DNA from: Nodosilinea sp. FACHB-141
GTDB lineage: Bacteria > Cyanobacteriota > Cyanobacteriia > Phormidesmidales > Phormidesmidaceae
Assembly (NCBI RefSeq): GCF_014696135.1
Contig: NZ_JACJPP010000007.1
Coordinates: 434,001-498,000, forward strand
Direction: 5' to 3'
DNA length: 64,000 bases
How positions within the stretch are numbered: position 1 is the stretch's first letter; each line of letters starts with the position of its first letter. Shown piece after piece: positions 1 through 8,162 of this stretch. The translations under genes and the position numbers were made by a program. The notes below the pieces were generated by a model, which was given only the letters and a program-made list of their open reading frames with translations, was not told the origin of the DNA and did no database searches.

Positions 1-2
1 GC

Positions 3-155
3 TACGGGGCATCAGAACAAAGCCAAGTGTTTCCCACTCTGGATATTCGCGCCCTGCCTCAACTGATTGAATCGCAGCGATCGGCAGGGCGGCTGGCACT
101 GCGACGAGCCGTAAGGAACTGGGTAAAAGAACAATCGCAGAGTGCACAGAGCTAA
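3..155 (+). CDS. Uma2-like protein, C-terminal fragment (cut by window edge)
   Basis: The frame is open from the window edge and gives the last 50 residues of a protein ending in NWVKEQSQSAQS. The pattern of a leucine-rich strand (FPTLDIRALPQLIE) followed by an arginine-rich helix and a WV/WI-K/R-E-Q end closely matches the tail of the complete Uma2 protein at 7477-8118 (FRQWIREQ). Uma2 proteins carry a PD-(D/E)xK nuclease-like fold and are highly multiplied in cyanobacteria; their function is mostly unknown. The stop codon overlaps by four bases the stop of the convergent pentapeptide gene. The catalytic part lies outside the window, so the family call rests on the tail only. Confidence 0.6.
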   Translation, partial: YGASEQSQVFPTLDIRALPQLIESQRSAGRLALRRAVRNWVKEQSQSAQS

Positions 156-1675
156 GGCTGCATGACCTCTCTGGTCAGGCCAATTCTCTCGCCAAGTTCA
201 AACACGTTTTCGGTGAACTCGTTGACGTTACCAGAAAATGTAGCGGCTCCCCCGACAAGAGTGGCGGCTGCTGTCCCTGCCGCCATCAACCGCTGCAGCC
301 GTTTGCCAATGCGCTTTGGTTCTTGCTTCTCTGGCTTGCTGAGGTCACTTTCTAGATCATCCAGTTCCATTAGAACATCTGCTTTTTGTTCTTCTGGAAA
401 TGCTTCAGATAATTGACGGAGAGATGTTAGCAGACGAACAACATCATCAGCGTTTTGACCATAGTTGTTGATGATTCCGCCGACATTATTACCTTGAACT
501 TGAATGGTTTCGGCAAACCCGCCCGCAAACTGAGCGCCGCGCATGTCATACTTAGGAGCTTTTTGCTCATTAGCCATTGTTTCTACAACCTTTGATAGTC
601 GAGTTCGTTCTTGTCGCTCAAAGCTAAGAAAATCTCTGATGTCTCCTAAGTGGGCTCCTTGCAATCGGAGCTTTTGCTCATACTGAGCTTCGAGGGCAGC
701 GAGTTGATAGGCATAGCGCTGCTTTATTTCTGTTTCAATAGCCGCTCTGTCGGCCTCAGCGCTAACCTCTAATCGAACAACAAAGGCACTTCCCTTGCTC
801 TCCATACCTTGAATGGAGATGTCTTCGTCGGGGCAACTGGTTCTCAAGTCTTGGAAGGATTGGAAAAAGGCTTGCCAGTCAATGCCCTCGGTGAGAGTGA
901 TGTCGATGGTTTCTAGCGCACTGGCGATAATCTGAAATCGCTGAGTAAATTCGCCTGAGGCAAACGTGCTCTCTGGGGCTATGGGAAGACGACTAGAGAA
1001 TTGCCCAGTTTGCTGGTCATAGGTGCGAAAAATGTAATCGCATTTGACATCCTCAAGGACGGTTGAGCTACCAATCTGCCAGTCGGCTATACAGGCTCCT
1101 GTGAGTCTTGTTTGGGTGAGATTGGCGTGAAGAATCTGAGATGCATTGAGGTTGGCGTTGCTGAGGTCGGCATTGCTTAAATTGGCGTTGCTGAGGTCGG
1201 CGTTGCTGAGGTTGGCATGGCTGAGGTTGGCGTTAATTAAGTAGGCTTTGCTGAGGCTAGCTTTGCTAAGGTTGGCATGGCTGAGGTCGGCGTAGCTGAG
1301 GTCGACGTTGCTCAGGATGGCGTTGCTGAAATTGGCCTCGTTGAGAGCGGCGTAGCTGAGGGCGGCATCATTGAGATTGGTGTTATTGAGATCGGCACTG
1401 CTGAGGCTAGTGTTGCTGAGGTTGGCGTTGCTAAGGTTGGCATGGCCGAGATTAGCGTTGCTAAGGTTGGCGTTGCTAAGGTTGGCGTTACTGAGGTTGG
1501 TGTTACTGAGGTTGGTGTTGCTGAAGTAGGCGTTGCTAAGGTCGGCACCGCTGAGGTCGGCACCGCTGAGGTCGTCGAACCAGAGGGATATTTCAATTCT
1601 GGGATTTTGCTGTCTCCAGGCATTCCAGACCTCGCTCCCTTGCTTGAGCAAAGTAACTTGGTTTTCATTTGCCAT
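152..1675 (-). CDS. Pentapeptide-repeat protein with C-terminal helical and hydrophobic region
   Basis: The 507-residue product has a short N-terminal segment, then about 30 tandem A(D/N)LSN-type pentapeptides at roughly residues 35-195, which should fold into a right-handed quadrilateral beta-helix. A non-repetitive domain follows (about 200-310, with the phrase FQIIASALETIDITL), then a charged helical stretch near 315-370, a glycine/asparagine segment (GNNVGGIINNYG, near 400), an acidic helix, and a small-residue hydrophobic stretch (AAGTAAATLVGGAATFSG, near 470) that could insert in or lie on a membrane. The GIINNYG-type linker and C-terminal helix recur in cyanobacterial multidomain signalling proteins. 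No enzymatic motif is visible. It is probably a scaffold or adaptor; the exact role is unknown. Confidence 0.85.
   Translation of the reverse strand: MANENQVTLLKQGSEVWNAWRQQNPRIEISLWFDDLSGADLSGADLSNAYFSNTNLSNTNLSNANLSNANLSNANLGHANLSNANLSNTSLSSADLNNTNLNDAALSYAALNEANFSNAILSNVDLSYADLSHANLSKASLSKAYLINANLSHANLSNADLSNANLSNADLSNANLNASQILHANLTQTRLTGACIADWQIGSSTVLEDVKCDYIFRTYDQQTGQFSSRLPIAPESTFASGEFTQRFQIIASALETIDITLTEGIDWQAFFQSFQDLRTSCPDEDISIQGMESKGSAFVVRLEVSAEADRAAIETEIKQRYAYQLAALEAQYEQKLRLQGAHLGDIRDFLSFERQERTRLSKVVETMANEQKAPKYDMRGAQFAGGFAETIQVQGNNVGGIINNYGQNADDVVRLLTSLRQLSEAFPEEQKADVLMELDDLESDLSKPEKQEPKRIGKRLQRLMAAGTAAATLVGGAATFSGNVNEFTENVFELGERIGLTREVMQP
1130..1600. repeat. 15-bp tandem coding repeats of the pentapeptide gene
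   Basis: Variants of a 15-bp unit (GTTGCTGAGGTTGGC on the plus strand) follow one another almost without interruption. They encode the A(D/N)LSN pentapeptides on the minus strand. Because the unit length is a multiple of three, the opposite strand is also open and reads as valine/glycine-rich ORFs, which are mirror artefacts. Confidence 0.85.
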
Positions 1676-1962
1676 TGCCGTTGAGCCTGCATCTTCTCAC
1701 CCTAGACTAGGCGTTTCGCCGATCGGTTCCCTATCCTTGCTGGCCCTTTGGCGAAATTGTTGGAGGAGATAGCGGCAACCGGGAAGCAAAATATTGACCG
1801 CGACTATTGCTATGAGCGATCGCAACTCGAAGCCCGTGGCCCTGCCAAATTATAATAAGATGCCAACGCTGGTAGAAGAACTGCAGGAAGCAGCGGCCTT
1901 TGACGGTGAAGCGCGATCGCTGCAACATTATTGGCCGCATTAGCCTACGACCAGCGCTAAGG

Positions 1963-2514
1963 TTACTTGATCACGGCACAGGCAATGCGCCCGCCCGAAC
2001 CGCCAATGGGTTGCGAATAGTGGTCATCTTTGTCGGTGTGAATGATCAGCGCTGTACCGTCGTCATCCAGCAGTTTGGCAGCCCCGGAGTCTAGGGCAAC
2101 GATGTCGCTGTAAAGCTCAACTTCAACAGTGCCATCGGCAGCAACAACCAGGTTGGGCAAATTGCCTTCGTGGGGGCCATCAAGGTTGCGAAACCCATGA
2201 GGCTGGTTGAAGGGGTTCACATGGCCGCCTGCCGATTTAAACGCGGTTAAATCAGAGCAATCGCCCACGGAGTGAAAGTGCATGCCGTGGTAGCCGGGGG
2301 GCAGATCTTTGGCCTTGAGATTCACCAATACTCCTTTGTGCCCCTGCTCGACTTGCACCGTGCCAATGGTGTTGCCGCTGTTGTCAATTAAGTCAGCCTG
2401 GGTAACGAGCGCATCGGCAAAGGCGGGGCGAGCCAGCAGGGTCAGGGCACCCAAGCACAGGGTCACACAAATAAGCTTGAATCGATTGAGGAGGGCCAGC
2501 ATAGGTTTATCCAT
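1963..2514 (-). CDS. sodC: Copper/zinc superoxide dismutase, exported
   Basis: The enzyme converts superoxide to oxygen and hydrogen peroxide in the periplasm or at the cell surface. The 183-residue product starts with a classical signal peptide (hydrophobic LICVTLCLGALTLLA, cleavage after ARPAFA). Metal ligands are visible in HGMHFH, the zinc-loop region around GGHVNPFNQPHG, and the late HTDKDDH. Two cysteines (GDCS and IACAV) fit the conserved disulfide, and the active-site arginine lies in GGRIACAVI. Length and motif order match bacterial SodC. It is transcribed alone, divergently from the SNF2 helicase with about 200 bp between them. Most cyanobacteria rely on Fe, Mn or Ni enzymes, so SodC is an accessory dismutase here. 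Confidence 0.93.
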   Translation of the reverse strand: MDKPMLALLNRFKLICVTLCLGALTLLARPAFADALVTQADLIDNSGNTIGTVQVEQGHKGVLVNLKAKDLPPGYHGMHFHSVGDCSDLTAFKSAGGHVNPFNQPHGFRNLDGPHEGNLPNLVVAADGTVEVELYSDIVALDSGAAKLLDDDGTALIIHTDKDDHYSQPIGGSGGRIACAVIK

Positions 2515-2721
2515 AGCATCTGCGGTTAGATCTTAATGGATTGAACTGCTGGGTAACGGCAGGCTCCTACGCTTTTAAGGCTGCCGTGGTAAAACGTAAG
2601 CATTGCCACGCCTGTCAGAGCACTCCCTGCACGGGGCACTCGTAAAGCAATGCATCCTATGTGGATCCTCAGAAATTAAGCCTGACAAACCCCTAGGCCG
2701 ATCGCACTACTGTCGGATGGA

Positions 2722-5700
2722 ATGATGCAAATTCTCCACGGCACTTGGATACCTCAGCCCGCTACCGACTTTGTGCAGACAGGGGGCTTTTACCTGTGGA
2801 TAGAAACCGAGGCTAAGAACTGCCAGCGTTGGCAAAGTCTCTCTAAAGGAGAATCGCCCCACACCCATCCTCAACATTTGTCCGAGGCCGATTTAGCGGC
2901 AGTGCTCACTGATGAGCTAGGCCTGAAGTCGCCCGATCGCCGTCCCCCAGAGTCCTTCATCGCTCCTCGCACCTTTTTACTGCCCACAGTGGATGGTCAG
3001 CCTCTTCCCTCCCTAGAGCTATCCCGCTATTTAGAAGTAGACATCCCAGACAGCTTTGACTGGCAGTACTGGCAGATCGATTGCTACCAACCCGTGCTCG
3101 CCGACATCATTGGCCTGCTGAACAATCTGCACTTTCTCGCTGTCTACAACCTGGCGGAGGTGCAGATGGGTGCCGATCTGCTGTTTTGGTACCACTACAC
3201 CCAGGCGTTTAAGCAAGTCATTCTGCGCGATCAGTACATTCCAGCTTTGAAGTATCGGCAGCCTGCTGGTGCTGAGGCATCTACCCAGCGCAAAGCAGCA
3301 GGAACAAAGACGACAACCAAACAGCAGGCCGCTAAGTCAGAGCCAAAGTTTGAGATTTACCCCGGCTGGGAAATTATTGGCGATCACTACCACGAACACA
3401 TCCAAACCTACATCGACTACATGCCCCTGCTCTGCGTCGCTGGGTTTGAGGAACCGCCCCCAACGCCGACGTTCTACGATCGCGAAACCCTGCTGCGTCA
3501 CTTTTCAGAATGCTGGCTAAACGAACTGGTGCGGGGTACAGCGTTTCCCCAAAACTTTCTTAAAACTGTAGAAGGTACGCTAATTCAGGATTGCTTAAAG
3601 GCTGATCTTCAGCGTCCTACAACATCGGCGGCAGCATTAGAACAATATCAGCAGTGGCAGGGATGGCGCGATCGCATCGTTCGCACCCAAACCGATCGGA
3701 CCTTCTATCTCTACTTTCATCTGCAAGACCCGGTCAAATCAGACGATCCCTGGCAGCTTCAGTTTCAGATCGCCCCCAAGCACGATCCCTCCCTTAGAGT
3801 GTCTCTCGACGACTACTGGCGCATGCCTCCCAAGCAGAAAAAGGAGGTGAAAGCCCAGCTCGGCAATGACTTTGAGCAGCATTTACTCATGAACTTGGGC
3901 TACGCCGCCCGTATCTACCCAGATCTGTGGCATGGCCTAGAGACCGACAAGCCCGTCGGCATCTACATGAATTTAGACACCGCCTTCACCTTCCTCAAAG
4001 AATCGGCCTGGGTGCTAGAAGATGCCGGCTACAAAGTGATCGTCCCCGCCTGGTGGACGCCCAAGGGTCGCCAGCGGGCCAAGGTGCGGCTGCGGGTCAA
4101 AGGCAAATCGGCGGGCGGTAGCGACAAATCAAAGGGCTACTTTTCCTACGACACTCTAGTGCAATACCAGTACGACCTAGCGATCGGCGACCAGCCCGTC
4201 ACTGAGCAAGAGTGGCAGCAGCTCGTCAATGCTAAGTCGCCCCTGGTCAAATTTCGCGGCCAGTGGATTGAGCTAGACCAAGACAAAATGCAGCAAATGC
4301 TGGAGTTTTGGCAGCAGCAGGCAGCCGAAAACCCTGAGATGAGCCTGCTTGATTTCATGCGCCTGACCAGCGGCGAGGCCGATGACAGCCTGGAGGTGGA
4401 GTTCGATCGCGATGACGCCCTAGCCACCATGCTCACCCACCTCAGCGACAAAACCCGCCTCGCACTTACCCCCGACCCCACCCAGTTCCAGGGCCACCTG
4501 CGCGACTACCAAAAGCGCGGCCTTTCCTGGTTGCACTATTTAGAGAATCTGGGCCTGAATGGCTGCTTGGCCGACGACATGGGTTTGGGCAAAACCGTGC
4601 AGGTAATCGCCCGCTTAATTCAAGAGCGAGAAGAGACGGCCCAACCGATTCCTCCTACACTGCTGATTGCGCCCACCTCCGTCGTCGGTAACTGGCACCA
4701 CGAAATCCAAAAGTTTGCGCCGCACCTGCGGGCGGTGGTGCACCACGGCGGGGAACGCAACCAAGACACCAAAGCCTTTAAGGCCCTCTGCTGCGCCCAC
4801 GACGTGGTGATCACCTCCTTCACCCTGACCCGCAAGGATGCCAAGCTGCTAGAGGGCATCACCTGGCACCGCATCGTGCTTGACGAAGCCCAAAACATCA
4901 AAAATCCCAAAACTGCCCAGACCAAAGCCATTCTCAAGCTCAACGCCAACCACCGCTTGGCCCTCACCGGCACCCCGGTCGAAAACCGCCTGATGGATCT
5001 GTGGTCGATCTTCAACTTCCTCAACCCCGGCTACTTGGGCACCCAGACCCAGTTTCGCAAGCAGTTCGAGCTGCCCATCCAAAAAGAAAACAGCCCCGCC
5101 CGCTCCGCCACACTGAAAAAGCTGGTGGAACCCTTCATTCTGCGGCGCCTCAAAACCGACCAATCGATCATCAAAGATCTGCCCGACAAGGTCGAGCAAA
5201 AGCTGTTTTGCAACCTCACCCCCGAGCAGGCTTCCCTCTACGAAGCAGTGCTCAAAGACGTCACCGAACAGATCGAAACCAGCGAGGGCATCCAGCGTCA
5301 GGGGTTGATTCTCGCCACCCTGACTAAGCTGAAGCAGATCTGCAACCACCCCCGCCAGTTCTTGCAAGACAACAGTGAGTTTGCACCGGAGCGATCACAC
5401 AAACTCAGCCGCCTGCTGGAAATGCTCGACGAAGTCGTAGCCGAAGGCGAAAGCGCCCTGATCTTCAGCCAGTTTCGCGAGATTGGCGACGCCCTAGAGT
5501 ACCACCTGCGCCACACCTGCCACTACAACACCTACTACATCCACGGCGGCACCAGCCGCAAAAAGCGCGAGCAGATGATCGCCGCATTTCAAGACCCCGA
5601 CACCGAGCCCGCCATCTTTGTGCTGTCGCTGAAGGCGGCGGGGGTAGGCATCACCCTCACCCAGGCCAACCACGTCTTCCACTTCGATCGCTGGTGGAAC

Positions 5701-5937
5701 CCCGCCGTTGAAGACCAGGCCACCGATCGCGCCTTCCGCATTGGCCAAAAGAAAAATGTTTTCGTCCACAAGTTTGTCGCCATGGGCACGCTCGAAGAAC
5801 GCATTGACCAGATGATTGAGGATAAGAAAAAGCTGGCGGGTGCGATCGTCGGAGCCGATGAATCGTGGCTGACAGAGCTAGACAACGACGCCTTTAAACA
5901 ACTGATCGCCCTCAACAAAAACGCCATCATGGAATGA
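2722..5937 (+). CDS. SNF2-family DNA-dependent ATPase
   Basis: A 1071-residue SWI2/SNF2 ATPase. The N-terminal half (about 1-590) is the SNF2-associated region found in bacterial members. The motor occupies about 595-1060: Walker A GLGKT with Lys624, motif II DEAQ at 721-724, motif III LTGTP, and motif VI in the QATDRAFRIGQ segment (Gln999, Arg1003, Arg1006). Such proteins translocate on double-stranded DNA and remodel DNA-protein complexes. In bacteria they are often beside a SWIM zinc-finger gene, as here (6637-7473), but in this genome two other small genes lie between. The ATGATG start at 2722 has no strong Shine-Dalgarno sequence. The precise pathway is unknown. Confidence 0.93.
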   Translation: MMQILHGTWIPQPATDFVQTGGFYLWIETEAKNCQRWQSLSKGESPHTHPQHLSEADLAAVLTDELGLKSPDRRPPESFIAPRTFLLPTVDGQPLPSLELSRYLEVDIPDSFDWQYWQIDCYQPVLADIIGLLNNLHFLAVYNLAEVQMGADLLFWYHYTQAFKQVILRDQYIPALKYRQPAGAEASTQRKAAGTKTTTKQQAAKSEPKFEIYPGWEIIGDHYHEHIQTYIDYMPLLCVAGFEEPPPTPTFYDRETLLRHFSECWLNELVRGTAFPQNFLKTVEGTLIQDCLKADLQRPTTSAAALEQYQQWQGWRDRIVRTQTDRTFYLYFHLQDPVKSDDPWQLQFQIAPKHDPSLRVSLDDYWRMPPKQKKEVKAQLGNDFEQHLLMNLGYAARIYPDLWHGLETDKPVGIYMNLDTAFTFLKESAWVLEDAGYKVIVPAWWTPKGRQRAKVRLRVKGKSAGGSDKSKGYFSYDTLVQYQYDLAIGDQPVTEQEWQQLVNAKSPLVKFRGQWIELDQDKMQQMLEFWQQQAAENPEMSLLDFMRLTSGEADDSLEVEFDRDDALATMLTHLSDKTRLALTPDPTQFQGHLRDYQKRGLSWLHYLENLGLNGCLADDMGLGKTVQVIARLIQEREETAQPIPPTLLIAPTSVVGNWHHEIQKFAPHLRAVVHHGGERNQDTKAFKALCCAHDVVITSFTLTRKDAKLLEGITWHRIVLDEAQNIKNPKTAQTKAILKLNANHRLALTGTPVENRLMDLWSIFNFLNPGYLGTQTQFRKQFELPIQKENSPARSATLKKLVEPFILRRLKTDQSIIKDLPDKVEQKLFCNLTPEQASLYEAVLKDVTEQIETSEGIQRQGLILATLTKLKQICNHPRQFLQDNSEFAPERSHKLSRLLEMLDEVVAEGESALIFSQFREIGDALEYHLRHTCHYNTYYIHGGTSRKKREQMIAAFQDPDTEPAIFVLSLKAAGVGITLTQANHVFHFDRWWNPAVEDQATDRAFRIGQKKNVFVHKFVAMGTLEERIDQMIEDKKKLAGAIVGADESWLTELDNDAFKQLIALNKNAIME

Positions 5938-6008
5938 CCAAGTAGCGATTTACCTGAGCTTCGTTTGTTAAATCCCTGCTTTGACAAGTGAAGCTTAGAA
6001 TTCTGTTT

Positions 6009-6341
6009 ATGAAAATCCCCAACGCGGCTCAAGCTATTGTTGATATTCGTAAGTTGCGGGAATATTGCCTAAATCTTAAGCACGACGATGGCAAGCACAA
6101 AGCCCGATTATTTCTATCCATTCTTGGCATGACGGCTGACGACGCAGAAGCGTTACGGCAAGTGCTGCTCGAAGTCGTGCAGACCCACGAAGCCCGATTG
6201 GGCAGACAAGACCAGTTTGGGCAACGCTACACCTTAGATTTTGAAATCGAGTGGCAAAATAAAAGAGCAACGTTGCGGAGTGGCTAGATCATCGAACCTG
6301 GTTCAGAGGAACCCAAGTTGACGACCTGCTTTTCCCTTTAG
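6009..6341 (+). pseudogene. DUF6883 protein interrupted by an in-frame amber codon
   Basis: The frame begins with MKIPNAAQAIVDIRKLREY and contains HKARLFLSILGMTADDAE, recognised as DUF6883, a family of about 110 residues. A TAG at 6285-6287 stops it after ATLRSG. Past the TAG the same frame continues IIEPGSEEPKLTTCFSL and ends at a second TAG (6339-6341). From memory, family members end in SGW-II-x-P/T-G-E-x-x-P-R-L-T-T-C-Y-x-L, so the TAG sits where tryptophan (TGG) is expected and everything downstream is conserved. An upstream in-frame ATG at 5988 is less likely to be the start. The next gene (DUF4926) is its usual neighbour. This may be a recent nonsense mutation, a base error, or translational readthrough. 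Confidence 0.78.
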
Positions 6342-6346
6342 TTTAT

Positions 6347-6354
6347 GGAGGTGA
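6347..6354 (+). promoter_or_regulatory. Strong Shine-Dalgarno sequence deciding the DUF4926 start
   Basis: GGAGGTGA lies 8 bases before the ATG at 6363. It shows that translation begins there (MNSSPKLLD) and not at the in-frame ATG at 6345, which would place this motif inside the gene. Confidence 0.75.
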
Positions 6355-6362
6355 CCCGCAAC

Positions 6363-6608
6363 ATGAATAGCTCTCCTAAGCTCTTAGATGTTGTAGCTTT
6401 GGCGGTTGACCTGCCTCAATACAACCTCTGGCGGGGGCAAGTTGGCACTGTTGTTGAGACCTTGGTCGATGGGACTGCCTTTGAAGTCGAGTTCAGCGAT
6501 CGAGAAGGACGTACCTACGAATCTTTAGGGCTGCTCCCAGAGCAAATAATGGTGCTGCACTTTGAACCTGCACCGCCAGAGACCAAAGTTGAAATGGTTA
6601 CGGCTTAA
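6363..6608 (+). CDS. DUF4926 small protein
   Basis: The 81-residue product matches the DUF4926 pattern: KLLDVVALAVDLPQYNLWRGQVGTVVE, then EVEFSDREGRTYESLGL and the end EQIMVLHFEP. The family is probably a small all-beta domain and is very often encoded just downstream of DUF6883, sometimes among toxin-antitoxin-like modules. Its function has not been established to my knowledge. Here it begins 21 bases after the second stop of the DUF6883 frame and ends 28 bases before the SWIM gene, so all three may be one transcript. Unlike its partner it is intact. Confidence 0.85.
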   Translation: MNSSPKLLDVVALAVDLPQYNLWRGQVGTVVETLVDGTAFEVEFSDREGRTYESLGLLPEQIMVLHFEPAPPETKVEMVTA

Positions 6609-6636
6609 TCAGTGAAACCAGCACTGGAAGCTAGCG

Positions 6637-7473
6637 ATGGCAAACTTTAGCCGCACTTGGTGGGGAAAGAACTTTATCAATGCGATCGAGCGCTTGACCG
6701 ACTCGGGCCGATTGCAGCGGGGGCGATCCTATGCCAGCGGCGGCAAGGTTAAAAGCTTTGAGATCGACGGTGGGCTAGTCACTGCCAAGGTGCGTGGGTC
6801 GGTGAACCCCTACTTTGGAGTAACTACAGAACCAACGTACACAACCACGATCGACTTTACGCCGATCAGCAAAGTCAAATGGGCGGATGCGATCGCCCTC
6901 ATTGCCTCCAAAGCTAGCCTCATCTCCCGGCTGCTGCTGAATGAAATTCCCGACAATATCGAAGACAGTTTCAAAACCCTTGAACTAAACCTGCTGCCCG
7001 CCAGCGCCAAAGACTTTAAGACCCAGTGCTCGTGCCCCGACTACAGCAACCCCTGCAAACACATCGCCGGGGTCTACTACCTGATCGCCGCCGAACTCGA
7101 TCGCGATCCGTTTCTGCTCTTTGAGCTGCGAGGCTTACCCAGGGAAGCGCTGAAAGCAGAGCTAGCTAAGTCTCCCCTAGGGCAAGCGCTCTCATCAGAA
7201 CTCTCGGCCCAGCAGCGATCGCCCGACCCTGTAGAGCACTACTACACCCAGCCCCAAACTGTCGAGGCGTTGTCCCCCAGCCTGAAGGAATTTTGGCAGG
7301 GAGAGAAGCGCCTACCTCAGACGATTGAGGCCGCCACAACCTCGACGGTGCCAGCAATTTTGGTCAAGAAGCAGGGCGATTTCCCCGCCTTTTGGACGCG
7401 TGACAACTCATTTATAGAAGCGATGGAAAGCCTTTACGATCGCGTCCGTAGCAAAAACAAAGACCGCCTGTAG
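6637..7473 (+). CDS. SWIM zinc-finger protein
   Basis: The 278-residue product starts with ANFSRTWWGKNFINAIERL, typical of the bacterial SWIM family, and carries the SWIM zinc-binding signature Cys131-x-Cys133-x6-Cys140-x-His142 (CSCPDYSNPCKH). SWIM domains bind DNA or proteins, and bacterial versions are recurrently encoded beside SNF2 ATPases, implying joint action in DNA remodelling or repair. The partner SNF2 gene is 700 bp upstream on the same strand, separated by the DUF6883/DUF4926 pair. The C-terminal 90 residues are variable. The convergent Uma2 gene ends 3 bp away. Confidence 0.9.
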   Translation: MANFSRTWWGKNFINAIERLTDSGRLQRGRSYASGGKVKSFEIDGGLVTAKVRGSVNPYFGVTTEPTYTTTIDFTPISKVKWADAIALIASKASLISRLLLNEIPDNIEDSFKTLELNLLPASAKDFKTQCSCPDYSNPCKHIAGVYYLIAAELDRDPFLLFELRGLPREALKAELAKSPLGQALSSELSAQQRSPDPVEHYYTQPQTVEALSPSLKEFWQGEKRLPQTIEAATTSTVPAILVKKQGDFPAFWTRDNSFIEAMESLYDRVRSKNKDRL

Positions 7474-7476
7474 TGG

Positions 7477-8118
7477 TTAGTTGATCTTGCGGTGTTGTTC
7501 TCTAATCCACTGGCGAAAAGCTTTAACCCAACTGGTTTCTCCCATAGTTTGGCTGGTCTGCAAAAACCGCAGCAGGGTATCTTGCCGCAGGAGTGGTAAG
7601 ACGGTTGATGCGGCTTGAGAGCAATACCTGCCATTAATTAGAGCGAATATTGTTAGCGTTGCACCGTCAAATCGCCAGACCTCTGGCACGCCCAGGGCTG
7701 CATAAATCGCTATGCGATCTAGAAAACTGCTAGTGTGATCGATCTCGATCGCCAAATCGGGCGGCGGGTCAACGGTCAAATCGATCTCATCCTTGCCGCG
7801 AACCGCCTGCTCATGCTGAATGTAGTAGCACTGATCTGGTTCCAGCCCTTTGCTCAGGTCTTCTCGGCTCCAGGTGGTAGAGCCCAGGCTGCGAATTTCG
7901 GTCTCGGTTTCTTCAGTGGTGACTTCCACCATGCGACCCATGAGCTTTTTGTAGCTTTCGTAGGGAGGCAACGGCACCATGATTTCTAAGGCTCCCTGGT
8001 CGTAGGTGAGGCGTTTACTAGGGGCGGCCTCCAAATCGCGGCTTAAGCTCTGGTAAGTGGCCCAGCTTACCCCCTGCAAGACCACCTGGCGCTGGGGCGG
8101 AACTAAAACTGCGGTCAT
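7477..8118 (-). CDS. Uma2-family (DUF820) endonuclease-like protein
   Basis: The 213-residue product has the usual Uma2 layout: N-terminal ISWATYQSL-like helix, LEIMVPLPPYESYKKLMGR, then the PD-(D/E)xK-like core with DPPPDLAIEIDHTSSFLDRIAIYAALGVPEVWRFD split over two strands and a helix, and an arginine-rich C-terminal helix (FRQWIREQ). The Asp and Glu of DLAIEID are the expected acidic metal ligands. Cyanobacteria carry dozens of such genes, many linked to mobile DNA; biochemical activity is mostly untested. It stands alone, convergent with the SWIM gene. Confidence 0.88.
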   Translation of the reverse strand: MTAVLVPPQRQVVLQGVSWATYQSLSRDLEAAPSKRLTYDQGALEIMVPLPPYESYKKLMGRMVEVTTEETETEIRSLGSTTWSREDLSKGLEPDQCYYIQHEQAVRGKDEIDLTVDPPPDLAIEIDHTSSFLDRIAIYAALGVPEVWRFDGATLTIFALINGRYCSQAASTVLPLLRQDTLLRFLQTSQTMGETSWVKAFRQWIREQHRKIN

Positions 8119-8162
8119 GGAAGAACTTTTAGACCAATCGTTCCTGTATGCCTATCTTAAGA

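Noticed and set aside
1277..1684. Valine/glycine-rich ORF on the plus strand within the pentapeptide gene
   Set aside because: It mirrors the 15-bp pentapeptide repeats in an antisense frame; no start or homologue.
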